Source: Symsagittifera roscoffensis
Taxonomy: Eukaryota > Xenacoelomorpha > Acoela > Convolutidae
NCBI RefSeq assembly: GCF_963678635.1
Contig: NW_026971278.1
Coordinates: 165,393-229,392 of the forward strand
Length of the DNA stretch: 64,000 bases
Direction: 5' to 3'
Shown: piece by piece, positions 20,843 to 32,461 of the stretch
Position numbering within the stretch: position 1 is the stretch's first letter
How the letters are laid out: every line of letters begins with the position of its first letter
Translations under genes and position numbers: made by a program
Notes under the pieces: generated by a model
What the model was told of the DNA's origin: nothing
Database searches by the model: none
What the model saw: only the letters and a program-made list of their open reading frames with translations

Positions 20843-20866
20843 GAGAGGGAAGCAAAGGGAATCGAG
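20843..20866 (+). promoter_or_regulatory. putative polypurine tract before LTR-like block 1
   Basis: A purine-rich run, GAGAGGGAAGCAAAGGGA, ends just before CGAG and TGTGAAC. The same arrangement is at 26,440-26,463 and, on the minus strand, 60,155-60,178. It lies between the polyprotein end and the LTR-like DNA, as expected for the plus-strand primer. TGTGAAC at 20,867 would then be the LTR start (5'-TG). Confidence 0.45.
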
Positions 20867-23861
20867 TGTGAACTCGGATGAAATCTGAGCTCACGGAAAA
20901 GAAATTTTAAGTAAACGAAATATTGTTATTAATATGCTATATCTATAATATAAATCAAAATGCTGCATGACAATTTTCTGATTGGATAAGACACAAGAAA
21001 TTTTAATCATTAGCTTGCAAAGCGGAAATTTAAGTTGCAGGTTTATGCAGATTTTGATTGCTGTTTAGCGGTAGTGTGATAATTTTGCATGGTCGTGAAT
21101 TTTGGGGTGTAGATAAAGTTAAATCTGGTGCAAATTTCTGTAAATGACCACTGGCACTGTATCTTGAGCAACACTCAACATTGTGGGGATTCACTGGCAG
21201 ACGGCAACAGGCGATGAGGACATCGATCTTGAGTCCGGGGAGTATGTGCCAGTCGGTCATATTTGGAAACTTGACCTTGAGCGATACGAACAATGTGATT
21301 TTGGGGTGAAATGGAATTTTTCAAAAATCCAATTGAGTATGTCATGCTCAACTTTCTCGCGATAACTGAAAATTTCAGAAATATAAACTCAGAACAACCG
21401 AATTACAATCAAGGGAAAGTAATCAAAAAAACAGCGGGAAATTGCTATTCGCAATTTCAACATATAATATCATGCTAGAGTAGAGCTGTCTTATCCTGAA
21501 ATAGGAGACAGATTGATTACGAAAGAAGGAAATATTAATTAGAAGTGGATCAGAGTGAACCTTCGATGGAAAGGTGAACAACCGAAGTCTCCCAATGGTC
21601 CAGCCCCAAAAACTCAATTCTCAAGTTAAAACTCATTTCCTTTGCTGGAATTCAATAATTACAAACTTCTCGAGTTAAAACTTAATACCCTTTATTGCTA
21701 GAGTTGCTGATTAATTTAGTTACTTCAAAATCGAGTGTGCTGGTATGTGAGTACTCAATTTAGTTTTCTTGAGTGTGTTTTATACTTGTTATGTTGAATA
21801 AGGGAGAGTTTTAGGTTGATCCATCTGAAATGGATCAAAGTTCCACTGTCTAATAAAAAGCAACTAAAACGGAATGTTCCGACCCTGTTTTTAACCGCGT
21901 TCGCGTATTTTGGGTATTTTGAGGCCTACGTATGGGGATGTTCTTATTTTCTAGAGTGAGGGGTATTTTGGTAGTGGCCTTTAAGCTGTAACGAGTGTTT
22001 TAGTCTCATGTCGCAAGTGAACCGAATTGGCTCCAAGGTGGAAAAACACAAGAGATAGTGTCCCTGACTCTTGAGCCAATGGTTATAGGGCCTATTTTTC
22101 TTTAACCTCATATATGACTTAATTAGTCTACTGTTACATTAACAGACACGCTTATTTTTAAAATTCGATTTGGACGTGAACGACACGTAACCTTTTTAAA
22201 TTTTGCACACACTGAAACGGCGAAACATAACAACAATATTTGCGGTAAAAACAACCACGAAAAAACGACAACATATTGAAATTGTAATCGGAGATTGTCA
22301 GGAACCATTCCGAGTTGTACCGATTGTGCCGCTACAATTGTTACAATGTAGAATACGAGAAAAAGTAAGGGAAGGGCGTTGGGATGACATGGCCAGCCTT
22401 CCGAAAAAAAAATAGGAGTGTTATTTCCCCGGATTCCAGAATCCGGAGGGGTCTCGGGCGGACAACTTGAACTGTTTTATTCTTAGCTTCCTGGTCATGC
22501 CCTGAATTGAATTTAATTAATATCCAGATTCATATTCAGATGATGAGAAGCTAGGAGTTGAGGGAAAGGGTTGATCCATCTGCGATGGAGCTGATGATTT
22601 TTATCTACTGAACAAAAACAATCGTAATATAATAAATAGTAGTAGCCCTAGTGTTGATAACATCTGCGGGTTGATACATCTGCGATAGAGATGATGATTT
22701 TTATCTACTGAACAAAAACAATCGAAAAATAATAAATAGTAGTAGCCCTATTTTTAGGAGTGACCTCGTGGTCTGGAGATACTGAGACCTAGCCATGAGC
22801 TCACTATTTTTGCTTATAATTAAATTAACTTGAGCGTTCTGGTCGAAGCCGGAAAGGAGTAACGTTTTGTCGACCCGATGTTAGGAAAACCGCCAAAAGA
22901 ACTGGCTGTGGCAGAGACAGTGAAAAGCATGTAGGGCTTTGTTTAGACGCTAGCCAGTCATTTATAGCTTAGCTTTACTTTCCGTCGATATGCACTTCCG
23001 GGCGAACGTTACATAAGTGTTTTTATGGCGCTCCCGGATGTTATTTTTTTTAACATCATGACCGGCAGAACTGTTAACGAGCATTAAAACCCGTTTGTCG
23101 ATAACCTTCCGGGTCACAGTGAAATCGAACTTAACCTGTTTGATTAAGTGGGCTCATCAATCCGGAGGGGTCCAAATATCATTGCTTTTGGCAAGCTTTT
23201 TCAGCTAGAACAATTGTTGATCGTTTTTTTTTTTGCATTGAACTAGAAGACTATAGGCCTTCTGAGCTCCGGCCAATAATTTTTAGGTCGAGAAGAACAG
23301 AATTGCGAAAAAAGTTACGCGGAACCTATAAGAGATAAAATATTTTGATTTTAGAACGAAGACGTTTTGGTTAATAACTCTGGAACTACTGGACAGATCC
23401 AGTTGATCTTGCTTACATTAGATCAGAAATTAGTTGAGCTTACTTGCAGAAACATCAATTAATCAAAAAAAAAGCGTGAAAATTGTTTAAGATTGTTTTC
23501 AGCAAATTCACTAGTTCGGGAAGGTAGACCCTTCTCGCTTTATAAAAATTTGTTGGAAAGCCCTTACATCCCTACCAAAGGGTAGTGACGGTTGAATAAG
23601 GGGATTTTACGCTGTTCTAAGACGAAAAGGGAAGGCTGAGGGAACTAGGAAACCATAGTCGTGTCGAAACTAGGCTAGTGATAACACCCTTCACAGTTAA
23701 GGTGAATTGTCAAATAAGAGGCTTAGCTTCAATCCGGAAGGGTCTTGGGAAAGAAAATACACCCTTCCTAGTTAGTGAAACAGCATAATAGCATCGGAGA
23801 ACGTATCCGGAAGGGTATCGGGTGAAACTTTTGAAAGTGTCTGAAAAGCTATTTTTACAAA

Positions 23862-24170
23862 CCCGGAGGGGTCCCAATCCGGAAGGGTCCCAATTTTGCC
23901 AATCTGGAGGTCCTATTTTTGCCAATCCGGAAGGGTCCCAAGTTTGCCAATTCGGAAGGGTCTCATTTTTGCCAACCCGGAAGGGTCCCAATTTTGCCAA
24001 TCCGGAGGGGTACTGTTTTTACCAATCCGGAGGTGTCTTGTTTTTGCCAAATCGAAGGGGGCTTTTTTTCCCCAATCTGGAGGAGTCTTGTTTTTGCCAA
24101 TCCGAAAGGGTCCCAATTTTGCCAATCCGGAGGGGTCCTGTTTTTGCCAATCCGGAAGGGTACTTAACTA
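23862..24170. repeat. 13 x 25-bp CCGGAAGGGT array, copy 1
   Basis: Thirteen tandem units, nearly all 25 bp, each beginning with a variant of TCCGGAAGGGT or TCCGGAGGGGT followed by a T-rich spacer ending GCCAA. Isolated copies of the same 10-mer lie upstream (about 22,438, 23,161, 23,733 and 23,809). The array is matched unit for unit by the one at 30,240-30,550. It ends about 85 bp upstream of a TATA box. Such an array in a retroelement promoter is reminiscent of protein-binding arrays like the Su(Hw) sites in Drosophila gypsy. The open frames through it are repeat artefacts. Confidence 0.9.
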
Positions 24171-24256
24171 GACCAAAAAAACGAAACGAAAATTGTGAAA
24201 AGTATTAGGTTATTAAGAGACAGGCTAGGAACCAGTGACTGCATTAACTTGCCTTT

Positions 24257-24264
24257 TATAAAAG
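24257..24264 (+). promoter_or_regulatory. TATA box, LTR-like block 1
   Basis: TATAAAAG in the context CCTTTTATAAAAGAC, downstream of the 25-bp array and conserved at the same relative place in block 2 (30,636-30,643). In block 1 the sequence changes to polyprotein remnant about 35 bp later, so any transcript from here would enter a coding remnant directly. Confidence 0.55.
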
Positions 24265-24309
24265 ACAAGGGCAAAAAAAACAGGTGTAAACTCGGATTTT
24301 CTACTAGGA

Positions 24310-25091
24310 AAAATGCTACTTGTTTCTTGAGGTGGATAAGGTCCGTAATGACCGACAGTACCGTCCAAGCGTGTCAGCAGAAAGCAGTGAGAAATAAGAC
24401 TATGGAAAGGAGAATCTCTACGGTCATCTTGAACGTATACCAGAGTACTGAGATCGAGAAGGAGGACGGCTCCAGGCAATCTCTAGAGAATCATGGGAAA
24501 CTTGATGAAATACGAAGATTCTACAACAAGAAATTCGAAGAGGGACATGATGTGCATCGTAACTTGGCCTCGGCTGAAGATTACTGGAGATCCAACAAAT
24601 GGGGAGATTACCAATATGTATCTGGAGTTATGGGGATAGCGTACAACCCTTTCTTGGTTTCAGAGGCAGGGAGCGCTCACAGGAACCCAGAAGTGACGAA
24701 GCTGTTAAAGTTTCGAACAGAGGATAATCGAGATTGATCTAGTCGAACGAGAAAAACCGAGCCTAGGCCTGATAATTCAGAGGATCCCCACGCAAACTTG
24801 ATTGAAGAGGTCACGGATCGAGTGATGCTGACACCAACGAAGGATGAAGACTTGGGAACTCTGAATGTATCACACAAGCTGATCCTGCCTCAGAGTAAAG
24901 AGTCGGGTGAGGCATTGAGTAAGCTAGGATCAGTGAAGAAGTTGGAACGCGGTAGTTGTCTTAATTTGACGTGTAGAGGCGGAGAGCACACTTGTGATGG
25001 ACAATCATGTGTCATAGTGCAGTCTTTCCAGAGAGAAGACCTAGTCGCTTGGTTTGGCGAGGTAACAGAAAGAGAGAAGAGTGAAGTGTGA
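24310..25091 (+). pseudogene. accessory polyprotein, segment 5 (element A')
   Basis: Frames 24,195-24,737 and 24,798-25,091 copy the A frames 19,236-19,657 and 19,860-20,150: ATCFLRWIRSVM, K-L-D-E-I-R-R-F-Y-N-K-K-F-E-E-G-H, Y-V-S-G-V-M-G-I-A-Y-N-P-F-L and the Cys patch, here SCLNLTCRGGEHTCDGQSC. About 70 bp are deleted near 24,782 relative to A, causing the frame change, and the part after 25,090 is deleted up to segment 6. The first ~30 residues of the upstream frame come from the LTR and are not part of the protein. Confidence 0.6.
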
Positions 25092-26407
25092 AGAGCGTGG
25101 AATCATGGCCTGGAGTATAGCAAATAACTCAGAAGCTTATCAGAGAGTGGGAGCTTAGGCTTGAGGCGGAAATGGGATTTCCCATAAGCGAGGCCTATAG
25201 TCTGCCAGTAAATGCAAAGTCCTTGGTGGGATCAGTCATGGCCAACCTATGTGGAAGCCATTATCCATTACACATGGCGGTGTTGGAGGTATCCAGCCAG
25301 AGGATACTAATAGACAAAGCCTTCTCGGTACCCAAGTGCGTACGACTGGCTCGAATGTCGCACTATTCATGTAGACTGCTGAGGAAGTTCCTGGGAACTG
25401 TACCAAGGCAACAAAGAGATGACTTGAGTAAAATCAGGGGAGAAGAATTCTTGAGTTTGGAAGGTGAAAACACGAGTGACTCTGAGAGGCAGAACACAAC
25501 CGGGAAGCCGATGAGCAGTGCCCCAGTCCAGGAGGAGAGTGATATGACACATGAGAAGATGATGGAATTGGAACCACTACCGGAAGCTTCGGGAGAACGC
25601 AAACCTCCGGAGCATCGATATCACGCATGGGGAATGCCCATGCCATTGTCTGGCACAGACGGTGTGTACCCGGAACACTCAAACATCTGCTTGGTATGGG
25701 ACGTGGAAGAAAATCGGTGGATCGGGTTACCCGATCATCGGCAGAAGGTTACCCTGCTGGTTCTGAGTGCAATGTTGGCGTTGCGATGGTCGAAGAGAAC
25801 GTGACGAAATATCGGGAGTCGAAGACACCGATAGCAAAGTCGATACACGCTCTTGACTATAGCAGGAGACTTGAGTTGTTTGAGACTGCATGCAAAGTGT
25901 TCGCTATATCGATGGATGTCAGGAATATATGGAGCCGCATAAGATTCTTCCCGTGGTTTTGAGCGAAATTGACATCTTGGTTATATGCGGTGACGAAGGA
26001 TCATATGAAGAAACATCAGAAAGAATATCGGCAGTTCCTGGCGGAGATAGGACCGGAAGCCTTCAGGAGACCTTTGCTGACCCACCGAAATGCGTTGGAA
26101 AAGAGTTGGTAGGGTGTCTAGAGTTAATACCAAGGCGAGAAAATCAATATTGGAAGAGGACTTGGCGAAGAACGTGATCGTGAGTCTTCACAACTCCTCT
26201 TGCCTGAACAGGGAATCGAAAGTGAAGGGTTTGCCAAACCAGGCAAAGAGGTTGCAAGAGCAGAGGGAATGGATGCGATCCTACGAACAACTAAAAGCGT
26301 GGGAAGAGATCGTGATCAGCTCTGATGATGAGGAAGATCTGCTAAGGCAGATTACGTTGTCAAACGCATCGAGGCCTAGCACCTCAAAGGCAAGGAACAC
26401 GAAATGA
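25092..26407 (+). pseudogene. accessory polyprotein, segment 6 and C-terminus (element A')
   Basis: The frame 25,172-25,804 (210 codons) is the best preserved copy of segment 6 on the plus strand: it begins MGFPISEAYSLPVNAKSLVG and continues through the acidic part to LPDHRQKVTLLVLSAML. Frames 25,890-26,177 and 26,090-26,407 give the C-terminus, ending in P-S-T-S-K-A-R-N-T-K and a stop at 26,405. A frameshift at about 25,805 and a stop at about 25,962 break it. The A copy lacks the stretch from about 25,200 to 26,000 between its segments 5 and C-terminus. Confidence 0.65.
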
Positions 26408-28387
26408 GCAGGGAGCTCAGTGAGGGATTCTTGAGTCTTGAGAGGTGAGCAAAGGGGCTCGAGTGTGAACTCGGATGAAATCTGAGCTCACGAAAAAGAA
26501 ATTTTAACGAAACGAAATATTGTTATGAATGTGCTATATCTATTATATAAATCAAAATGCTGCATGACAGTTTTCTGATTGGATAAAACAAAAGAAATTT
26601 TATTCATTAGCTTGCAGAGCGAAAAATTAAGGTGCAGGTGCAAGAAAATTTTGATTTCTGTTTAGCGATAGTGTGACAATTTCGCATGGTTATGAATTTT
26701 GGGGTGTAGATAAAGTTAAATCTGCTGCAAACTTCTGTAAATGACCACTGGCACTGTATCTTGAGCAACACTCACCATTCTGGCGATTCACTGGCAGACG
26801 GCAACAGGCGACGAGGACATCGATCTTGAGTCCGGGGAGTATGTGCCAGTCAGTCTTATTTGGAAGTTTGACCTTGAGCGATACGAACAACGTGATTATG
26901 GGGTGAATTGGAAAATTTCAAAAATTCGAATTGAGCATGTCATGCTCAACTTTCTCGCGACAAATGAAAATCTCAGAAATATAAAATCAGAACAACCAAA
27001 TTACAATAACGGGAGAGTAATAAAAAAACAGCGGGAAATTGCTATTCGCAATTTCCAGATATAATATCATGCTAGAGTAGAGCTGTCTTATCCTGAAATA
27101 GGAGACAGATTGATTACGAAAGAAGGAAATATTAATTAGAAGTGGATCAGAGTGAACCTTCATTGGAAAGGTGAACAACCGAAGTCTCCCAATGGTCCAG
27201 CCCCAAAAACTCAATTCTCAAGTTAAAACTCATTTCCTTTGCTGGAATTTAATAATTACAAACTTCTCGAGTTAAAACTTAATAACCTTCATTGCTAGAG
27301 TTGCTGATTAATTCAGTTACTCCAATATCGACGTGGGGACGTTCTTATTTTCTAGAGTGGTGGTTTTTTTGGTAGCGGCCTTTAAGCTGTAACGAGGGTT
27401 TTAGTCTCATGTCGCAAGTGAACCGAATTGGCTCCGACCGTTCAAGGTAGAAAAACACAAGAGATAGTGTGTCTGACTCTTGAGCCAATGGTTATAGGGC
27501 TTATTTTTCTTTAACCTCAAATGTGACTTAAATAGGCGACTGTTACGTTAACTGACACGCTTATTTTTAAAATTCGATTTGGACGTGAACGACACGTAAC
27601 CTTTTTAAATTTCGCACACACTGAAACGGCGAAACAGTTGCAGTGAAAACAACCACGAAAAAACGACAACATATTGAAATTGTAATTGGAGATTGTCAGT
27701 AACTATTCCGAGTTGTAACGATTGTGCCGATACATTTGTTACAATGTAGAACCCGAGAAGAAGGAAGGGTGTTGGGACGACATATCCAGCCTTCCGGAAA
27801 GAATTAGGAGTGCTATTTCCCCGGATTCCGGAATCCGGAGGGGTCTCGGGCGAAGAACTTGAAATGTTTTATATAAATTCTTAGCTTCCTGGTCATGATC
27901 TGAATTGATCTTGATTAATATCCAGATTCATATTCAAATGCTGAGAAGCTAGGAGTTGAGGGAAAAGGTTGATCCATCTGCGATGGAGATGATGATTTTT
28001 ATCTACTGAACAAAAACAATCGTAATATAATAAATAGTAGTAGCCTTGTTTTTAGGAGTGACCTCGTGGTCTGGGGATACTGAGACTTAGCCGTGAGCGC
28101 ACTATTTTTGCATATAATTAAGTTATTTTGAGCGTTCTGATCGAAGCCGGAAAGCAGTAACGTTTTGTTAGAAAAACCGCCAAACGAACTGGCTGTGCTG
28201 GCTGTGGCAGAGACGGTGAAAAGCATGTACGGCTTTGCTTAGACGCTAGCCAGTCATTTTATAGCTTAGCTTTACTTTCCGTCGATATGTACTTCCGGGC
28301 GAATGTTACAAAAGCGTTTTTATGGCGCTCCTGGATGTTATTCTTTTTAACATCATGACCGGCAGAACTGTTAACGAGCATTCCGCG

Positions 28388-29480
28388 CCGAGCGGATGCT
28401 CATAATAGCGCCCTTAAAAAGTGAATAGCCGTGAATAGCTTTTTAACCTAGTTAAGACCAAAAATTCACGAACCAGGAAGGTTGGGGGGATTCGCGGTCT
28501 CATCATTTCCTGAGTGGTACGTAACCAAAAATAATTAAAGATATACAAGAAACCAAACAAAAAGTAGTATGGTACCTAAGAAAAACAAAAAGTAGTATAG
28601 TACCTAAGAAAAACAAAAGACATAAAAAATAACCGAAAAACAGTAAAAAAGTATAAAATCAGTAGGAATCATCCCCCTCCAGACGAGATGTGATCCGACC
28701 CTCCCATTTGTTGTTGTTAGATGTATTGTTGTTACAAATATTTATATCAGTCAGGATTGTTACGATCAATTTTGTGGCCCGTTTGTGGTGCTTGTACTGT
28801 AGGGTTATTTGAATATTTAAGCACGTTAATGCTAGTTTGCGCTCAATCCGAAAGGTTCTCGGGATTAGAGAAGAAGACTGATCCGGCAAGCAGTTCAAGG
28901 AGCGACAAGAAGGGGCTCAAGGACAACAACAACCGACTGTTGGGTATCATTAAGAGTTTTGTGTCCCTTTTGGTACAAAAACTAAGATTTTACTCTGTGC
29001 GGGCTCGATAGTGACTGCTCTGTAGTGACCCTTCACCGAACTGCGAATTTCCGAGTTAAGCACCTTAATTCGGGTATTGAACGAACCCGGAGGGGTATAG
29101 TATTACTAGTATTATTATTTTTACAGCCTATATTAATACTCTTATATCGTTTTTCAATGAAAAACACAGTAAGCGGATCGGTTTTCAGGGTCAAAATAGC
29201 GATACTTTGATCCCCCCAGGAATCGCAATTTTTGAGATATCGGTGTTTTTTGAAGCGGAAAAAATCGTTAAATTAATGAGTTACCTTGTAACTGTACTAG
29301 TATAATAGTTAGAACCGGTGAAGTTTAGTTCATAAAGGGTTGGAACTAGTTGGGTACAAAAACCCGAATTTTCTAGATTTTTGAAGAAACGAAACATTAC
29401 AAAATAAGAAAATTTTTTGAAATTTTTTGGGCAGTAAAAATTGTTGTTAGGACAAAGTCCACTAATCAATTGACAGGTTT
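28388..29480. repeat. ~1.1 kb segment present only in LTR-like block 2
   Basis: Block 1 reads GAGCATTAAAAC at about 23,083, whereas block 2 reads GAGCATT, then about 1.09 kb of other sequence, then AAAAC. The segment is AT-rich with no protein domain, holds one CCGGAGGGGT near 29,083 and has no clear terminal inverted repeats. It may be an insertion into block 2 or a deletion from block 1; target-site duplication cannot be told apart from the short T/A overlap. Confidence 0.6.
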
Positions 29481-30239
29481 TAAAACTCGTTTGTCGATAA
29501 CCTTCCGGGTCACAATGAAATCGAACTTAACGTGTTTGATTTAGCGGAAACATCAATCCGGAGGGGTCCAAATAGCATTGGTTTTGGCAAGCTTTTTCAA
29601 CTAGAACGTTTCAGATAGTTTTTTTTGCATTGAACTAGAAGACTATAGGCCTTCTGAGCTCGGACCAATAATTTTTAGGTCGAGAAGAACAGAATTGCGA
29701 AAAAAAGTTAGGCGGAACCTATAAGAGAGAAAACATTTTGATTTTAGAACGAAGACCTTTTTGGTTAATAACTTTGGAACTACTGGACAGATCCAGTTGA
29801 TCTTGCTAACATTAGATTAGAAATTAGTTGAGCTTACTCGTAGAAACATCAATAATTCAAAAAAGTGAGCGTGAAAATTTTTTAAGATTGTTTTCAGCAA
29901 ATTCACTAATTCGGGAAGATATAAAAAGTTGTTGGAAAGCCCTTACACCCCTACCAAAGGGTAGTGACGGTTGAATAAGGCGATTTAACGCTGTTCTAAA
30001 ACGAAAAGGGAAGGCTGAGGGAACTAGCAAACCATAGTCGAGTCGAAACTAGGCTAGTGATAACACCCTTCACAGTTAATGTGAATTTTCAAATAGGAGG
30101 CTTAGCTTCAATCCGGAAGGGTCTTGGGAAAAAAATACACCCTTCCTAGTTAGTCAAACAGCATAATAGCATCCGAGAACGTATCCGGAAGGGTATCGGG
30201 TGAAAATTTTGAAAGTGTCTGAAAAGCTATTTTTACAAA

Positions 30240-30550
30240 CCCGGCGGGGTCCCAATCCGGAAGGGTCCCAATTTTGCCAATCCGGAGGGGATTTATTTTT
30301 GCAAATCCGGAAGGGTCCCAAGTTTACCAATCCGGAAGGGTCTTGTTTTTGCCAACCCGGAAGGGTCCCAATTTTGCCAATCCGGAGGGGTACTGTTTTT
30401 ACCAATCCGGAGGCCTCTTGTTTTTGCCAAATCGGAGGGGTACTATTTTTACCAATCTGGAGGGTTCTTGTTTTTGCCAATCCGGAAGGGTCCCAATTTT
30501 GCCAATTCGGAGGGGTCCTGTTTTTGGCTAATCCGGAGGGGTACTTAAGT
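30240..30550. repeat. 13 x 25-bp CCGGAAGGGT array, copy 2
   Basis: Thirteen units matching array copy 1 in order, including shared unit-specific variants (unit 4 ends CCCAAGTTT; unit 7 ends ACTGTTTTTACCAA). It lies about 85 bp upstream of the TATA box at 30,636. Since each unit pairs with its partner, the array was already 13 units long when the two blocks separated. Confidence 0.9.
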
Positions 30551-30635
30551 AGACCAAAGAAAAGAAAATTGTGAAAGGTTTTAGGTTATTAAGAGACAGG
30601 CTAGGAACCAGTGACTGCACTGGTAACTTGCCTTT

Positions 30636-30643
30636 TATAAAAG
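30636..30643 (+). promoter_or_regulatory. TATA box, LTR-like block 2
   Basis: TATAAAAG in CCTTTTATAAAAGACC, about 650 bp upstream of the first gag codon of element B. It is the likely core promoter of the element; the start site would be near 30,665-30,675 by the usual TATA distance, which is inference. Confidence 0.55.
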
Positions 30644-30976
30644 ACCAGACCAAAACAAAACAGGTCTAAACTCGGATATTTGCAGAACTAAGTCTAAATT
30701 GAACAAAAATTTATAACTGATTTGTGTGGATTCAAATCCAAATCGTTTTTGGGAAAAGTGATTGCCCTGAGGATTTTAGTAAGTCTAGCTCGGGCAGTCC
30801 AAGGGCAGATAGGTATAACAGAACTCGGTGGGTGCAATAGACGCCCAGTTGAGAAAGTTACTGCCTTCAAGTTTTGTCTGTTTGGTTCGGCACCAAGCAG
30901 GGAAAGCTCTTTCTTTTCTTTAGAATTTCGACTGTTACATTGCAACTGACTGAAGTACAAAAAACATACGTTTTTC

Positions 30977-30982
30977 AATAAA
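30977..30982 (+). terminator. polyadenylation signal AATAAA in LTR-like block 2
   Basis: AATAAA about 335 bp downstream of the TATA box, followed by T-rich sequence. A TATA box and a poly(A) signal this close together, in that order, are what an LTR needs to have an R region. A second A/T-rich AATAAA is near 31,053. Confidence 0.45.
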
Positions 30983-31285
30983 AATGTTGGTACTTTTATT
31001 AATTTTGGTTTTAAATCTGTCCTTGATTGGGTAGTGAGGACACTATCTTTTAAATAAATTGATATCATCATAATGTGCTAGCTTCACATCTTACAACTAA
31101 TAATAGATTTTTGTGAATGAATTGTATACACGCTGTACTATGATAACATACAAGGGTTCGTGGTCACTAATTAAGTGAAGTTTTTGGAATTTCACTTGTG
31201 TTGTGTTATTGTTATCAGTAGTCAGACTAAAAGGATACTATCAATCGAATAAAGTGTATAGGCAGTAACAAGTGATAAATTGAAA

Positions 31286-32427
31286 ATGAGTCTAGACAAG
31301 TCAAGGATACCTAAATTATGTGATAGCTCCAGGAAATTCTTACCAGAGAAACAGAGAAAAGCAATGAACGACCCTTTTGTGGAAAGGATCAAACGAAACC
31401 GGACCAACAAAGGGAAGAAAGTTTCATGCATAATGATTGAAACCAGGTGTCAAAAGTCCTCAGAAGGACAGAAGGCCAGGTTAGAGGTAGAGGTCCATCC
31501 GGACCCTGCCATGGTTGAGAACCAGCAGGGACATGGACCGGAAGGAAGAGTAAACAGAAGATTGGCGAATGAATCTACTCCGGTAGAACAAGGCCAAGAT
31601 TTTGCCACTTCCACCGGGACCCTGGACCGAGAAGAGATGTCAGAACTGTCCGATATCTCTACTGAAAATGTGGCGATTGCAACATCACCCACAAACAACA
31701 CCATGATGGTTGGAGTGACGGAAAAATCGGCAACGTCCTCATCGTTTTGAGAAAGAGTGAAGAACACTTTCGGAAACGTTTCTCCATTTACTATGGGAAA
31801 GGGTACAGGCGATGATGCAGAAACCCAAGAAGAACAGGAGGTCAATGACGAGCAAGATGACTTTGAATTTCAAGTCAGCCTCAATAGTTCGACTCTGGAG
31901 AATGACGCATACACCGATAGAGAGACTGGCACCATGAACCAATTTGGTGTAGTGAGGACAAAAAGCAAGACAACTAACGGATCAGGCCAGTCAGGAGACT
32001 TTGTAAACATGACGAATTAGGAAATGCGAACTGGGGAGAATAGAAACACAGGGCTAAGCAATGCACCTGCGAATCCAGAAGGGGATAATGAAAAGACGTC
32101 GAGGCAGAGAATCAAGACCCGAGTCTCGACCAGCACCAAGCTACCTGGGATCGACAGGGTGACACCGCCGCTTGTGACGCTATTAGTGGATGACAGAGCA
32201 TCAATTGAAGAAGCCTTGACCAACATAGTGGGCAGCAAAGGAGAACAGAATGAACAGATGTCCTTAGGAATGAGTGAACTAGAAAGGGCAGTCCACGTCG
32301 AGGGAGAGAATCTGCGGGAAGAGATCAACCTCAACAGACAAGAAAATAGTAGAAGCGAAAAACGCTTGAAGGAGAGAACGGATGAACACTTGGCGAAGAG
32401 CTTGTCGCGAATGACGAGGGAAGCTGA

Positions 32428-32461
<34 letters not shown>

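Larger units (their letters stand above)
20867..24296 (+). repeat. LTR-like block 1
   Basis: About 3.4 kb of AT-rich, noncoding DNA that is repeated at 26,464-30,680. It carries a 13-unit CCGGAGGGGT array near its 3' end and a TATA box. A ~100-bp unit beginning TTGATCCATCTGCGATGGAG is duplicated at 22,569-22,650 and 22,670-22,752 but single in block 2. About 200 bp at 21,737-21,930 are absent from block 2. The first ~700 bp also match element D at 60,154-59,480 on the minus strand. The position after the polyprotein and the purine tract fits a 3' LTR. The 3' boundary is cut by the junction to A' at 24,297. Confidence 0.65.
24297..26407 (+). mobile_element. element A', 3'-end fragment between two LTR-like blocks
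   Basis: This stretch holds only the last part of the accessory polyprotein. It starts at a sharp junction within segment 5 (24,297 corresponds to about 19,236) and ends at the polyprotein stop at 26,407. Flanked on both sides by LTR-like DNA in the same orientation, it looks like a tandem element that lost gag, pol and most accessory DNA. It is similar to element A and clarifies the ancestral order of segments, since here segment 5, segment 6 and the C-terminus follow each other. Confidence 0.75.
26464..31270 (+). repeat. LTR-like block 2 and 5' region of element B
   Basis: Begins with the same putative purine tract and TGTGAAC as block 1 and is collinear with it to about 30,680, with small indels and one extra segment (28,388-29,480). 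It holds array copy 2, a TATA box at 30,636 and AATAAA at 30,977, and is followed by gag of element B at 31,286. This is the expected arrangement of a shared LTR between A' upstream and B downstream. No confident primer-binding site was found; the 3' boundary lies somewhere between about 30,990 and 31,270. Confidence 0.6.

Noticed and set aside
23822-24208. CRISPR-like array or a repeat protein at the 25-bp arrays
   Set aside because: Units are contiguous with no unique spacers, there are no cas genes and the genome is eukaryotic; the proteins are repeat translations.
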